Shown here one piece after another: positions 1-18,779 of a stretch of DNA of 64,000 nt. Every line of letters begins with the position of its first letter. Within the stretch, counting starts at the first letter, position 1. The notes below the pieces were generated by a model, which saw only the letters and a list, made by a program, of their open reading frames with translations, was not told the origin of the DNA and did not search any database. The position numbers were made by a program, and so were the translations under genes. Source of the stretch: Nymphaea colorata (taxonomy: Eukaryota > Streptophyta > Magnoliopsida > Nymphaeales > Nymphaeaceae); the NCBI RefSeq assembly GCF_008831285.2, contig NC_045141.1:24289315-24353314 (forward strand), given 5' to 3'.

Positions 1-1
1 C

Positions 2-5707
<5,706 letters not shown>

Positions 5708-8700
5708 ACCGAACAATTGGTGCACCTTCTTTTAAGAGCTTAATCAATCAGAATTTGCATATTCAGCAAAACATCTTGTAGAAGTACCAAATAGGTACAG
5801 AGGCATAAAGATTGAATGTTGTAGGCAGATGTTTGGCCACATAAATAACAGAGGCAGCTCATGTGTCGTGTGTCTTGGGGTCATGATGACATCCTCAGTG
5901 TGAAAATTGTTGTAATAATAATAATAGTTTATTCCTGCACATGGTGCATCGATGTCACGCAAACAAATAATGGAAGAGCATTTTCATGGACATCTGAAAA
6001 CTTTTGTCTGTATTTGAGACTAGAATTTCTTTTCGCCGTTCAGACCAATAGTGATTTGTTGTCAACACATTCACAATTATGAAATGCAGATGCAATTTTA
6101 GCTTGTCATTCTCATCCTTGGGGAACACATGCATCGCTGTTTCACTCGGTAAATTTTGTGGGCAGCTTTTGAAACACTGCATTCATACAAATTCCAATTG
6201 CAGCAAACCAAGAAAACGTACTGACGGAAAGTTTACTGTCTTAATTAGCAGCCTGTCATGCACTGGCAGACGCCATTAACTTCTCGGAGTCACCTGTTAT
6301 TATTAACTTCTGAAACGATGACTAAATTCAATATACGGAAACGGAAGAACATTTTCTGTTGTTACCAAAAGTTGGACTGCGGCTGTCCGGCAGCAAGCCA
6401 CAAATAAAACAGCGTAAAATTGAACAAAGTCGACAGAGAAGAGAAAGGAGAATATTTATCAGAAAGCGTGTCAGCTCTATGATTAGCTTTCCGAGAATTG
6501 GATTCTATCACATTAGATTGCCCCTTTGGAAGTCGACAGAAACATCTTCAGTCCTCGGGGTGCCAGAAGTGCACCTTGCTTGCAACCAATCTTCGTAGTT
6601 CCAACCAAAAAATAATCAATGAGCTTCTTCCGGCTCCATTTTTATACTCTCTCAGCTTTCTTAACATCGATATCGTAGCCGAATCGGCAGTTTGTCGATG
6701 CCGATGCGTTATGGAAACGGATATAACTCCCTTCGGAGATCGACACATGCCAACCAACATGGGCTAATGCACATCTATATATTAATAAAAATTTAATTTG
6801 AAACCGTTTAAGGCCGACGATGCATAAAGCCAACAGACAATTGTTTTCTTGATTTCTGATACATGAAGAAAACCAATATTTGCAACATTATTTTCTGCTA
6901 CCCAAGTTCTTGATTTTCCTTTGCTGGCTCATCGAAGTATGAATCAGCAATATTTTCGTTCATTAGGTAGCTAAGATATGAATTGGACAAAGTTCGTTCA
7001 GTTACGATCGGGAAGGTATCGACGCAAGATATGATTAATAAAGAGGGTGTTTGCTTACCCAGGAGTTTAGAATTATGAATGTGGTAAAAAGTCTTGAAAT
7101 CTACAGTTCATCAAATTATGGATCTTAAAAGTTCTGAAATTTTCATGTTACCTGTCTCATTTGAAAGAGACTGATTTAAGATTAGACGGAGATTTAAGAA
7201 GTCTTGAAATCTACAGTTCATGGATCTGATGCTCTCAGAATCTTAAATCAGAGCGGAATAAAGGTAATCAAATGCCCTCAAAACCTAGTCGTACAGCTGC
7301 AATACTCACCAAGTTTCAGGTATCAAAATCCATTGGTCTTCTTCACAAAAATAAGAAAATATGGTAACGAGGGGGGATTTCGATTAGTGAATTCTTGATT
7401 CCACTCGGCTTCTTTGATTCTTGTTAGTATGGTAGAGGAGGCACCTTCTGTCCGCTGCATCAGTATCACAGCAGAAGATTGGAGGAAACAGCACATGTTA
7501 GTGGAAAAGAAATGTACAAAACCTGGATTAGGCAGACTGCTACCAGTTTATGCCCAGAGATGAGATCCAAGCACTAAGGTGTTTACTTTTTTGGCTCGGA
7601 GTTTTTTAACAGGCAGGAGTGGGTTTGTCAACAGATAATAAAGTAGAATGAATATGTAGTTAGTACAAAAGATGCGAGATGTATAAGGTAAAAATTGAAA
7701 AAAAAAAGGACATTTGCACGTAGACCCAACAGTTGCCCCTCGTTTTCAGAAAAATCCCTTCAGTTTCTGAAATTTAGAACTTGGCTGTATGGAACTCGAG
7801 CGGCCAGATGCTGGTATCATGTTCCACTGGGCCTCGCATAGGCTCAACCAGACATAGATTTTGATTCTCTGTATTTTAGAGAGAGCGAGAGGGGTTTCTT
7901 TCATCTGTTTAGCCGTACATATTCAGGCGCTGATACTTGGGTTGCATTAATTTTGTATTTTAATAAAGAAGCAGCAAAATAAAAAATTTTATTGATTAAA
8001 GCAGTCCAAGCATCTGCAATATCAGAACTTCAAACTTGTTCATATGCTCACATTGATACAACATTTAACAGTAGATTGATCTTATCAATCTTACCTCTGC
8101 TGCTCCAACAACCCTCATTGTGAGGAAAAATTTCTCTTACAAGATCCACTTTCGAGGAATGGATCAATACCTACCTGCTTCTTCAGTTCTATATTCTAGT
8201 TGGCAATGCTAATCCTCTAGCTAATAGTTTCAAATCTAAACAAATATTGGTGGTCAGCGAAGGGTTAATATTGGCATTCGAACTCACTGCTTGAAGATCA
8301 TTCGGCATATTGAACCCCAAACGTGGACAATAACACCAGTTAATTCAAAGCAAGACAGAAGGTTAATTACTCACATATTTATACCAAAGAACACCAGGGA
8401 ATTGAAAAAAATCTAAGACAGGAGTTGGTTCTATTCTGGTAAGAAAGGACGAAGATACAGTAAGATGACCCACATAAGAGAGGACAAAAGACGATGGGTC
8501 ATGCTCATCTCAGTTACTCTTTTTTTCAGTGAGCAGCGTGTACCTTCATAAAGCAAAAAAAAATTGTTTTGACATAACCACGTCCAAATGTTTGTGTGGC
8601 CTCTGCCTCTTTAACGCCGATGCCTTCATAGGAAGTTGGTTGAGATTGTGACAAGCTTCCTGCTTCAAGTAGCTCATCTGGTCCTGAAGCTCCTGACCAA

Positions 8701-8711
8701 CTCAGTATTTG
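5708..8711. other. Intergenic: convergent 3' ends of NADP-MDH and RPL9
   Basis: Three kilobases between two converging genes. The first few hundred bases after the NADP-MDH stop are probably its 3' UTR, and about 8.45-8.71 kb that of RPL9. A 21-bp direct repeat occurs at 7091 and 7201. I see no coding region; the short ORFs here have no recognisable protein features. Confidence 0.6.
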
Positions 8712-11700
8712 CTAGTTGGCAAACACATTCACCCTTAACCGAGCAGTGACTTCAGGATGAAGCTTAAGCTCTGCAATGTATTCTCCTACTTCACGAATCT
8801 CAGGCATTGTGACAATTCGCTTATCAATATCCCTAAATAAAGAGAGACTCGTGAGTTTTATACTCCATACAGGAAAAGGCCCACAAGATCATACATACAT
8901 ACCTCTGCAATTGTGCTTTGATTATGTCTACAAGGTCTTGCGCAGTGACTCTGTCAAGGATAGATTGCGTTAGTCAATATAGCTCTTCACGAGGTAGAGA
9001 GAGAAAAAATTAAATCTGGAAATGGAGAAGCAATGTGGTGACTTACGAGCCAAAAATTTGCTTTCCTTTTCCACCTTTTCGCTTTACTTTGAAGGCTCCA
9101 ACCGTTTCAAAAACTCGTGCAAGTTGTTCTGCTTCTTCTTTGACCTATAAAAATTTACAGATTATAGGATCAGCTTGCAAATTATTCTCCAGTTCAGGAA
9201 GCTTTCTCCTAAATGCCAGCATATTAGAAATTTATCAAGGGATATCACATAAAGTAACCTTGTAAATATCATCTAAGACAAGATTACATTTTAAACAATG
9301 TGAAGAAGAAACAAGAACAAATAACGCTTAAGTGCCGGGGGGTGGGGGGTGGGGTGTTGTTCCACCTTTCCTTTTGGTTACACAAAAATGGCTCATTGAG
9401 ACCATCATCGGTTCTGCTTATGGACAGTCAGGGGAAGGTTCAGATGTAGTGACAAAAGACATACAAAAGCACATTAAGATTTGACAAATGACAGTCAAAC
9501 AACAAAATTGATGGAATAGAGAAGTAAAATACAAGAGGAATGAGGTTTCAGTCCCATACCCGCTGTTTCTCTGCTTCAATTCTCTCCTCCTCTAGTCTCA
9601 TCTCCCTAAGCAAATGGAAAAATGAGATTGCCAGCCATTATAGTCTAGCAAATAAAGAACACATACCCCTGGAGATATATGCAGCCATCACTTAAGCAAA
9701 GTTTTTAATTACCTTTTTTTTTTCTTCACATAATTTTCAAGCATTTCATTCAATTAACTGAGATAAGCAGTGATGCAGGTGAATTAGCTTATTTCCTAAG
9801 CTTTGGCTATTAAACTTGGCTTCAGGTAAAAGCTTCATACGAGGCGAAGCTAAAAGCCAGCCAAGTAAACCAAGAAACAGGTACAAACACATCAAACGTT
9901 TGATAGCATTAAGTAAGAAGAGATCAGAAGAATTCTAGATTCGTAAGGCAACTCACATCTGCAACTGATACCAAAATACCTCGGATTGGTGGGTCAATTC
10001 TACTCGACTGAGCCTGAATGAACTTCTTCATGGAGCAAAATTGGTCCGTCAGTTACTCATCTTGTATATACAACATCTCCTTCCACAGTTGCAGGCCACA
10101 TCACTACTTTCTTTCTCAACGTTCCACAAATAAACACAGTCAGCTTCACTTTCTGTTAAGCACTGGAGCTTGTGATCCAGGTTGCTTTATGAAAGAATCC
10201 TTAAGTGCATACAATCACCCTATGGTCACTGCCCACTCTCAACTTTCAATACCAGCTTGCCTCATTTTTAAAATCTTACGTTAAGTGAATCTCAATAAAA
10301 AAAAAGCCCAAAAATTTTCTCTTTGATGCTTTCACACAGCATTCACTTCATCAAAGCCTCGAAAAGATTAATCAAACCACTTCTTTTTTGACATTGTTCT
10401 GAATCTCTGATGGTGTAGCTTAAAGAACACGACGTACTGGAGATGTATTTGGTTTCAAAGAGATATTCCGATGGTTTAATAAGGCAAAGGAACCAAATGA
10501 CAGTTTCAATCAACATCACTAGTTATCTTACGTGAACACCTGCTAGAACTCTACCCCGAGGTCAGGAGCCTGACTTGTTCAGATACTTGTATCCATCTTT
10601 GAAGCATGAAATTTATGATGTCATTTCCAAGGGGGCGCCATGCAGCTAGTACGGGACTACGAATGTGTAATAGCAAAATTTCCCACCTTAACAGATTAGG
10701 GACTGGTTGGGAAGCTTTCAAGCCATGTCTTCTCTTAGCAAGTCAGCTTGGAATGTGGTAAATCAAATCAATCGATTAAGATCGCCAATGAAAGAGATGA
10801 AAGATGAACTCCATTAAGGAATTTAGCTCGGAACTTCTCAAGAAAATGCAAAGGACATAAGGAAGCCAGAAGGCATGAGTATCAATTCCATAGAATAAAA
10901 AAGGTCAAGGTACCAAAGAAGCTACAAATTCACTTGGGCAACTAAAGTGACTTTTCCCTATTATATGGTATTCATTCTATGACACACCCACTCAAGAGTT
11001 CTGGGCAGAAACTTTTCTCACTTCTTCACCTAGATCGTTCTAATGAATCCCATCCCCGCAAGAAAAAAAGAAAAAGAAAAAAGAAAAAGACAGTAACTAA
11101 AAACAGAGACGAAACAAGAAAACTGTCGTAGGCCAAGTTTCTCTCGAGGTCGTGACATGAATAATAGAAACAAAAGAGGAAAGGCACATCAATGAACAGA
11201 CATCTTACTTACTTGGGAAAGCAGAATAGTTAGAAGAACTATTGATACACGAGGTAATGTACCATTAGATGAAAAAACTTCTTACCGCTACACATATCGT
11301 CATTGCAACTGAACGAGCAACAGCACACATTCTATGTCGAAAAAACCCGTATCCATTTTTCTTATACACGAAAAAAAATGGCAAAGAAAATACTCACTTG
11401 AGCAAAATGGGTGTCATAATTTGTGCCATTCCCAATGGATGCAAGTAATTTCTGAAGTAACCAGCTTTGACTTCGAGCAAGTCTCCCTTCTTTCCCACCT
11501 GAGGCACGTCTTCCTTCAAAATTACCTGCACTTCCATAGGTACCCAAAAAAAGGAATTAAAACCGACAAATAATTCAATATGAATGCGAAACAGAAATAG
11601 GCCCGAAACCAAAGCTAAGAGGAAGAAGAAGAAGAAGAGATTTTGGTTAGAGTTCTACCTTACGCGTTTTCTTTGCCTTCTTTTGAGCCACCACCAACAT

Positions 11701-11802
11701 CGTGGAACCATTCGTGCTCCTCTTCTCTTCCGTCTTCTGAGAGCAATTTCCACCACTCAAGCTCCTTTGAAGCCACGAAGTAGAGTGCCATGACAACGCC
11801 AT
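8712..11802 (-). CDS. RPL9: Plastid 50S ribosomal protein bL9c
   Basis: Nuclear gene for the bL9 protein of the chloroplast large ribosomal subunit. Exons on the minus strand: 11802-11659, 11525-11397, 9601-9560, 9144-9047, 8950-8903 and 8832-8712; 193 residues. The first ~40 residues are Ser/Thr-rich and basic, as a plastid transit peptide. Then come QKKAKKTRK, the bL9 N-domain signature ([32 protein letters not shown]), the charged connecting helix ([32 protein letters not shown]) and a C-domain ending [11 protein letters not shown]. The charged helix and [19 protein letters not shown] match the plastid rather than the mitochondrial L9 type. The exon 3 acceptor is placed at AG/ATG because the earlier AG shifts the frame; this drops a Glu seen in relatives. 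It is divergent from the expansin gene with about 1.1 kb between the starts. Confidence 0.93.
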
Positions 11803-12834
11803 TCTCTCTCCTCTCCCTCTCGCTCTCTCTCTTATCCGCTACTCCGAAGGAAGTAAAACCAGAGTGATTTTAAACCGTCCCTCTTTCAGCAGGGCATCAT
11901 CCCAGCTGGTGTGCTGGGGCATGGACCCAATTATCAATCCCGTGGTCCATATGGAAGCAACCGGGTCGGATCCCGTTCTAGTATCCTGTTCCCTGTTTTT
12001 CTTTTTCTCTTCTGAATCGACTGAGAGAGTGAGGTTTGGATTCTGGTTCCAGGAGAAATATGTGGCATAAATGTGCCTATGGTTAGGGATGTAAACTCCA
12101 AGAACAGGTTGATCCCTTGCTTACCAAATTCGCCTTAGTTGAACTGATCTGGCTTGCCTGAATTGAATACATCTCGGACTCGATTTCAGAGTTCAGACTT
12201 GGTTTCTAAAAACCGAATTTGCATCTACAAGGGCAAGACCCGAACTTTTATACGGCAAACCGTTTGGATCTTGGATTCAAATTCATGTTCAGTGTCTTAA
12301 ATCCGGTGCCTGTGAGAGGCCGGTATAGAAAACATGGAGCCGTGCGTCTGTAATGCCAAACTGTACAGATCTGCTGCATTAGTAACTATTTGATCGTTAG
12401 TTTGGAACAGGAGTTAGGCAAAATAGAGTAGAGTTTTATAAGCAATTTCATCTTGCATAAGCATAAATTATGCATACTTATATATAGTCTTTTTCGGTTG
12501 CTCCCATAATAAGCTACGACTTGAAACTTTTCTTTCCGCCATGCAGATAGAAGAGGACTGCCAAAATAAAGATGGAAACTGAGAAAATTAAGTCTCGAAA
12601 CACCAACAACTTCGCATTTGCCCGGCAAATCCCAAGGCTCAGGCATGAGGTTAAACCGTTAGCGGTTAGCAGGTTTTCTTGGTTTAACTTGCAGGGCACT
12701 GAAGTTAAAATGGCATTCGGTTTGCCGAGCCTGAAATGAAGCGCGAATTGCGGGAAGCAAACAGACTTGCTACGATCACTCCCAACCAGTGGGTAGTTAG
12801 TGGAGAGGAAATCTAGCGACACCTCAAAGGAGGA
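11803..12834. other. Bidirectional intergenic region RPL9/expansin
   Basis: About 1 kb between two divergent genes, so it holds both promoters. CT-rich sequence lies just upstream of the RPL9 start. From about 12.1 to 12.3 kb there is degenerate repeat-like sequence. I see no coding region. Confidence 0.5.
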
Positions 12835-12842
12835 CTATATAG
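12835..12842 (+). promoter_or_regulatory. TATA box of the expansin gene
   Basis: CTATATAG lies about 50 bases upstream of the expansin start, with a CT-rich leader between, the usual position of a plant TATA box. Confidence 0.7.
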
Positions 12843-12892
12843 TGGATCAGGCGCAGGAGTTCATCCACATCTCTCTCTTTCTCTTTCTAGAA

Positions 12893-14332
12893 ATGGCTGC
12901 CTCAAAGCAAGTCTCGATGCCGCCGGCGCTGCTGCTCCTGTTGCTGCCGCTGTTGGTGCAGGCCAACTTCAAGGGACCTTACAAGGGTGGAGAGTGGAAG
13001 TCGGCCCATGCCACATTCTATGGTCATAATGATGGCTCGGGAACTATTGGTGAGTATATGTATATATTAAAATGTCGCTGGTCTGCAGAATAGTGGCCGG
13101 ACTTGGTCCGAACCTAATAACTAACTTTCTGATTATGCTAATTAATTTAACATCTACCTAATAAAAACTACAATGGAAGGTTGAACCGAAGCGCCATTGG
13201 TCCGGTTTTGGCCCTCCCTGATCACAGGTGAATTTAAACCCATGACAGAAAACATTGATTTTAAACTAATGGGTGCCTGGAAGTTTCTGCAAACGAATCA
13301 CGATGAATGAATTGCAGAGGGGGCATGCGGGTATGGAGAACCGCACAAGCAGAGCTACGGCCTGCAAACTGCTGCATTGAGCGAAGCGATATTCAATTCG
13401 GGGTTCAGCTGCGGGCAGTGCTACGAGATCAAGTGCGTGAACGACGACCAGTGGTGCAAGCCGGGGAACCCTTCCCTGTTCATCACCGGCACCAACCTCT
13501 GCCCTCCCAACCCTTCCCTCCCCAACGACAATGGCGGTTGGTGCAACCATCCCCGTGAACATTTCGATCTGTCCATGCCTGCGTTTGCCACCATTGCAGA
13601 ATTCAAGGCCGGCATCATCCCTATCGCATACCGCAGGTTCCTCTCCCTCTCTCCACCACATTACATAGTTAGGAAATATTTTTATTAACATATTAGAAAT
13701 TTTTCAACAAAAGACTAATTGTATTAAAAAGGTGCGCATATTTTAATGTTATTTTTACATGGTGAACAGGTAAATTTTTCTGTTTTAACGATTGCGTTAT
13801 TCTCAAAAATAATCTTAATCTGTTTTTTATCAACTATAGAAAAACTTAGGCATGTTTTTAACAATGTGAAGGTGAAAATAAGGCCCTCCTCCCATCTCCA
13901 GAAAAAAAAAACAAAAAAAAGTGAAATTTGGTCTACACCAATTTTCACATCTGCTTAACTAATCAAGGCCCATTTTTTTATGGAGGATTTTATGTAAGAC
14001 ATGTATGGTTGTCGTTCTTCAGGGTTCCATGCAAGAGACAAGGGGGGATCAAATTTACCATAAACGGCCACCAATACTTCACCCTGGTCCTCGTTTGGAA
14101 CGTCGCCGGCGCCGGCGACGTCACCAGTGTGAAGATCAAAGGAGACAAGACGGGGTGGACGAACATGAAGAAGAACTGGGGCCAGAACTGGGAAACTGAT
14201 GTCGATTTCACCGGTCAGTCCCTCAGTTTCAGGGTCACTACCAGCGACAGCAGGACCTCAACCTCCTGGCACGTTGTTCCTCGAGACTGGCAGTATGGCC
14301 AAACCTTTGAAGGCAAGAATTTTAACTCCTGA
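12893..14332 (+). CDS. EXPA: Alpha-expansin (secreted wall-loosening protein)
   Basis: Expansins loosen cellulose-hemicellulose contacts in the cell wall without hydrolysis. Exons 12893-13049, 13318-13636 and 14023-14332 give 261 residues. Residues 1-24 form a signal peptide (Leu-rich core, ending VQA). The GH45-like domain 1 has ATFYG, GACGYG (54-59), conserved cysteines (CGQCYEIKC) and the HFD motif at 134-136. The insert around [15 protein letters not shown] and GGWCN is typical of the alpha class. The CBM63-like domain 2 has [27 protein letters not shown] and ends [15 protein letters not shown]. The ATG was chosen because it begins the signal peptide and sits just after the CT-rich leader; the frame is open further upstream. 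GEPHKQSYG replaces the common GNLYSQGYG form, so it belongs to a less typical EXPA subgroup. No frame damage is seen. Confidence 0.95.
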
Positions 14333-14363
14333 TTCTGGCCGGAAATCAATGTCTGCCATATTA

Positions 14364-14393
14364 GCTCTCTCTCTCTCTCTCTGTGTGTGTGTG
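14364..14393. repeat. (CT)n(GT)n microsatellite in the expansin 3' UTR
   Basis: A short compound dinucleotide repeat starting about 30 bases after the expansin stop codon. Confidence 0.9.
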
Positions 14394-14859
14394 AAATCAG
14401 CCTAGGGTGTCATAGTTGGCTCCTTTTGTAGGAAGACATGTATTAACGTGAATGAGAACACAGAAAGTTTTGCTTTGGAAGGCTACTGCTTGTCACCTGA
14501 AAAAGGTGAATCTGATTTATTTTCATATTTGCATATATAGACGCCTATATGATTGGATGATTTAAACTTGGTCGTTTAACATAAAGAACGAGAAAGTTTT
14601 ACAACCAAATTATGGATCACGGCGTCGTACCGGCCATTGATTGTATTGATCGAAGAAACTCATGAAATATACGATGGTGTACATGCAACATTGAGCCAGA
14701 ACTAGCTGATTTCCTTTAGCAATAGTTATATGTACAGCAGAAAAGAAAGCAAAAAGGTAGAAGGGAGCAAGTCCAAGTTCCGGTTGATTCAGAGAGAGAG
14801 AGAGAGAGAGAATCTGGGACCAAAGTCCGAGTTGCAAAGACTGCTAGGGTCTTGACTAA

Positions 14860-16202
14860 TTAATACTTCTTGCCATCTGCCCAAGCCCCAATCTTTTCCT
14901 TCAAAGCTTCCTCATCCACCTCGTCGGGCACCCGTACCTATCATTCCAAATCAGAGAAAGAACGGATCATCGAATATATTATTTGATTTTCTTCATACGG
15001 TTTGAGCTAATTGCTACCAATTATAGTTAAACATATACCAATTATTACTTTCAAATAACAAAGAGAAATTAAGCACTTCAGTGCTAATCATTGGTGCAAA
15101 ATCCCTAGATCCATCTTGAGGTGCACTAAAATTTCTAGTTTGTACTTACACCAAAAGGGATCTACCTGTGGGTTTCTAAGAGACATACTACTTCTACAAC
15201 TTTGCCAATGTATAACAACCACTGTATATGTACAGATCTGGCGATAATTAAAGAAAGGTGTTGGAAGGGGCCGAAATTAACACTATATTGAAGATGGCAC
15301 TATAATATTAAGTGGTTTAGATGCTTCTGGTTTTTGAAGGTTTCTCGACAAAGAAGTGAAAACATGGAAATTAAATTACTTCCACGAATGGGCGATACCA
15401 TTTAGGATTGGAGGGTCAAGAACTCGGAAATTAGTTAACTCTTCCAGGATTTGAATAAAAGGAACTATTATAAGTGATGAATGGCGTCTCGACCACAGAG
15501 GAAACTATGAGGAGGAGTTTCGATTAATATTACCTGGACGGTATAGCAGGCCTTTGTTTCGGTGCAGTACTGGTGTTGGAACACTAGATCGAGACTTTCC
15601 TTCTCCAGCAGAGCGAAGAGACGAGAGGCGAGGGCCACTTTCTTGAGAACCACCAAGCTGATGAGCAGCGTGCCGTCTGACTTTCTCAATTTGATGGATG
15701 GCTTGAATTTTTTCTGCTTCGATTCATCCTCGTGACCATGGCCTTTGGCCTGATCATTAATGTTAGCATCGCCAGCATCACCTTCACCAGTACTCCCCAC
15801 ACTGTCAGCAACTTCCACAGATCGATCTAGGCTTTCGTCGTCATCGGAACCATCATTCTGCGGTATCTCGTCCATATTTGGCTGAATTTCCGAAGGCTTT
15901 AGATGGAAATGAGCTATTACTTTACTTTAAAAGAAAAGAATCCCAATATTTTTAGAGAGAGAGAGAGAGTGTGTGTGATTGAGTGAGCAGTAGTCATCAG
16001 TGGATATATATGTGAATAGATTTCGTACCTGGTGCAAGTTGGAAGGTTTAGGAAGTAAAGATCTAAGTTTGAGGTAGAGAAGATTCTGGCGGAGGCGATG
16101 AAGGAGGAGGAGTTTCTCATGGGAACCTGGTCTGCTGACTGATAGAGATCGAGTGCTGATCCTCAAACGCTTGGCATCAGAAGGTGCTGCTGGGCTCTTC
16201 AT
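14860..16202 (-). CDS. Small plant protein of unknown function with ACT-like C-terminus
   Basis: Exons 16202-16029, 15896-15534 and 14937-14860 on the minus strand, all in phase with GT-AG introns, give 204 residues. Three parts are visible: a basic, Leu/Arg-rich N-terminus (AKRLRISTRS, LHRLRQNLLYLKLRSLLPK) that could form a nuclear signal plus amphipathic helix; an acidic Asp/Ser/Gly linker (residues ~65-110); and a C-terminal segment SLVVLKKVALASRLFALLEK...TETKACYTVQVRVP followed by a charged helix. The strand-helix-strand pattern resembles the ACT-like domain found at the end of some plant bHLH factors, but no bHLH basic region is present. I do not recognise the family. The ATG at 16202 is preferred over the in-frame one at 16265 because the paralogue at 25 kb keeps it. 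A TATA-like site lies upstream, and the gene converges on the expansin gene. Confidence 0.75.
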
Positions 16203-16275
16203 GGCTACCAAGAAACAAGAAGAGAGAGAGAGAGAGAGAAGCTCTGCAGAATTGGAGACAGGCATGAGTCACTCA

Positions 16276-16287
16276 TGTATATAAAGT
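16276..16287 (-). promoter_or_regulatory. TATA-like element of the 14.9-16.2 kb gene
   Basis: Read on the minus strand, TTTATATAC lies about 75 bases upstream of the preferred start codon. Confidence 0.5.
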
Positions 16288-18068
16288 AGAGTAACTTTCT
16301 TAATTGTCCTTATCCTTTCTATCTATTTTGTATGTCCGACCTTTCCTTTTTGAAATATTTTGTTATGCAAAGACAACAGTAATCATATTATTACTTAATT
16401 TTAAGGGGTCATTAGGTAGCTTGATATTATGTTTCATGAATAGGCTTTAATTTTGAAATTAATTCATAGGACAGTTGTTATTGGCTAATAATCCTCCACG
16501 TAATCGCTTGTCCTTTCCAAATCATTTATCTTGTTCTACCTCTAATTATTTCTTCATCCTTCCACATGCAACCTCCAAATAGCCTCATAAAAACAAGGTA
16601 CGGATCTTAGTAAAGGGACCAGTAGTCCATGCCGTATTCCATTGTAATCCCCGCATCATATGGTTTTGCAGGTTCATCTCTTTCTTTGCACATGTATATC
16701 GCTCCCCATCTCCATGACCCTCAAAGGGCAGTGCTGCAACTTTACCATTCGTATGTCACAAAATAAGCTGAACCGAATGCAATTTATATATCCAAAACTT
16801 AGGCACCGGGGCCAAAAACATAAGCAAAAGATTATTGTCTATATATACATATTATATATACAAGGTTAAGAACCCACTTTCCAACCACATATTCTTAATT
16901 GGTTGATACAAATGTTGTTTGTTGTATTTGCAACTATCTTTAATAAAATCGATGTGATCTTCACACCCGACAATAGGCAAATTTTATGATGCATAAATAG
17001 GGTTTTATAAGCCACAACATCCGATAAATTTTTGTATGTAGATTGCAAGGCACGTTTAATGTCCATATAGGTTAACTTACGCGTATTTCTGCCGTGTAGC
17101 TTTGTGAGAAAAAGAAGAAGAAGAATCTGCAGTATTTTGGACAGTTTACTTTTTGATATCAATTTTCGAAACTGCTTTTTCGAATAAACACCGATTGCTC
17201 CTTCTAATCACTTTATCAAAGAAAAAGTGCAGCGAATGAGTCGAAAAAGAAACTCGGCATTTGGAAAATAAGGAGTACGAAGAGCAGTATCATGGAAAAT
17301 CGGTATAATAGATAAAGAGAAAGAGAGACGCCCACGAGGATCTCGAGGGCTGGTTGCAGACTTTGGCCTATTTCAAGGCGCTGCTAGTGGACCTACCGAA
17401 ATTGTCAAGATCCGCATTGGTAAATAAATATTCTTCCTTCTCAAGCTTTTAATATCTCATAGATCCAACTGAGTAATATGGATATGATCCAGCTGCTGCG
17501 TACCAGTTGGCCAAGTGAAAAGAAAAGGGCAAAAAAAAAAAAAAAACACAAAAGTGGGTGTTGACCGCGTGCCTGGGTCTTGCAAGTTGGCGTCTAATCC
17601 ATTTAATGGATGAGTTACAGTCAACGCGCCGCCTTACATGGTTATGGTTGTACATGAGCCGAGTGGAACTCGACACATATCTTACTCGGCTCTAGATGGA
17701 GTCGAGCTGCACAGAGTCGGTTCTAGCTGGAGTCGAGTTCCACCAAGTCGGCTCGGGTTTGATTCGATAGATTTGAGTCTTTACTTACTCAAACTCGATT
17801 CGTTTAAATTTGTTTATCAATTATGTGTTTGACTTAATTTATTTTTTTGGTCTTAAGTTTAAAATTTATAGAAAAACAAAAGAAAATTAAGTTGGTGGTA
17901 GCTGCTTATGCCACTGTTCTTTTTTTCATTTGCTTAAAATTGATATATATGGTGCCCTCAACAGGTACTTGGAGTGCTTCTCTTGCATAATCTGCAGTGA
18001 AAAAAAACCATTAAAAACTGGTCCAGGTTAATCCGGTGATATAATCACTGGTATACATGCCAATGGCC
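16288..18068. other. Intergenic, no gene seen
   Basis: AT-rich sequence. At about 17.64-17.81 kb there is a degenerate repeat with many GAGTCGAG/CTCGAC words, the same style as 45.9-46.3 and 47.0-47.35 kb. No convincing coding region. Confidence 0.5.
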
Positions 18069-18779
18069 TTAGTTGTCAAGGCGTCGCTTAGGCGTGGACT
18101 AGTAAAAAATCCACATCCCATGCCTCAGCCCATCACTTAGGTGTGGGGTGTAGGTTTGGTGCCTAGGCTGCGCCTAGTCTATTTGGGTGTTTGGGTGATT
18201 TTAGTCTCTAATACTTGTTTTGTTTTGCTTTCCAAGACCTGTTATCTCTTGAATTTAGCTTAATTTTATTGTCGGGAGTCTGATTTGACCTAGTGGTTGC
18301 AAAATTTATGTTTTTTGCTATAAGTGTTTCAAAAAATTACAATTTGTGCATAAATTAGATTGCTTGCAAGGTCTATTTTTCACCTAAATTGATTGAGTTA
18401 AGATTGTAGGTGAGATTTGAGTTCGATGAATGTATCAATTAAACAACCTAAGTCAGAGTCGTGTAGGCGTCTTTCACAGTCTTCCAAATTTGTTTATATT
18501 CAATTGCCATCTACCATAGGTTCAGTTGAGAGAGCACAGATTTCAAAATATTATTTTGGTTATTTTTTTTTGTTTCATGTATATTGTTTAGAGATCAAAT
18601 TCAATTCTACAATGAGAAGTCTATCATCTGGTTTATTCACCAAACTTTTTTTCCTAGTCCTAAGTTGCTAACATGCTTAACTTAGTACATAAACATAAAT
18701 TTTAAAATTAAAAATAACTAAACAAAATTGCAACGATTTTTGGATGCCTTTTTAGGCTAGGAGCCACTTTGACAACTAA
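18069..18779. mobile_element. DNA-transposon remnant with terminal inverted repeats (about 711 bp)
   Basis: The left end TTAGTTGTCAA is matched exactly, inverted, by the right end TTGACAACTAA. The subterminal GGCGTCGCTTAGGCG / GCCTAGGCTGCGCC words are typical of non-autonomous hAT-like elements in plants. No clear target duplication and no transposase frame were found. Family assignment is from word style, not from a search. Confidence 0.6.
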
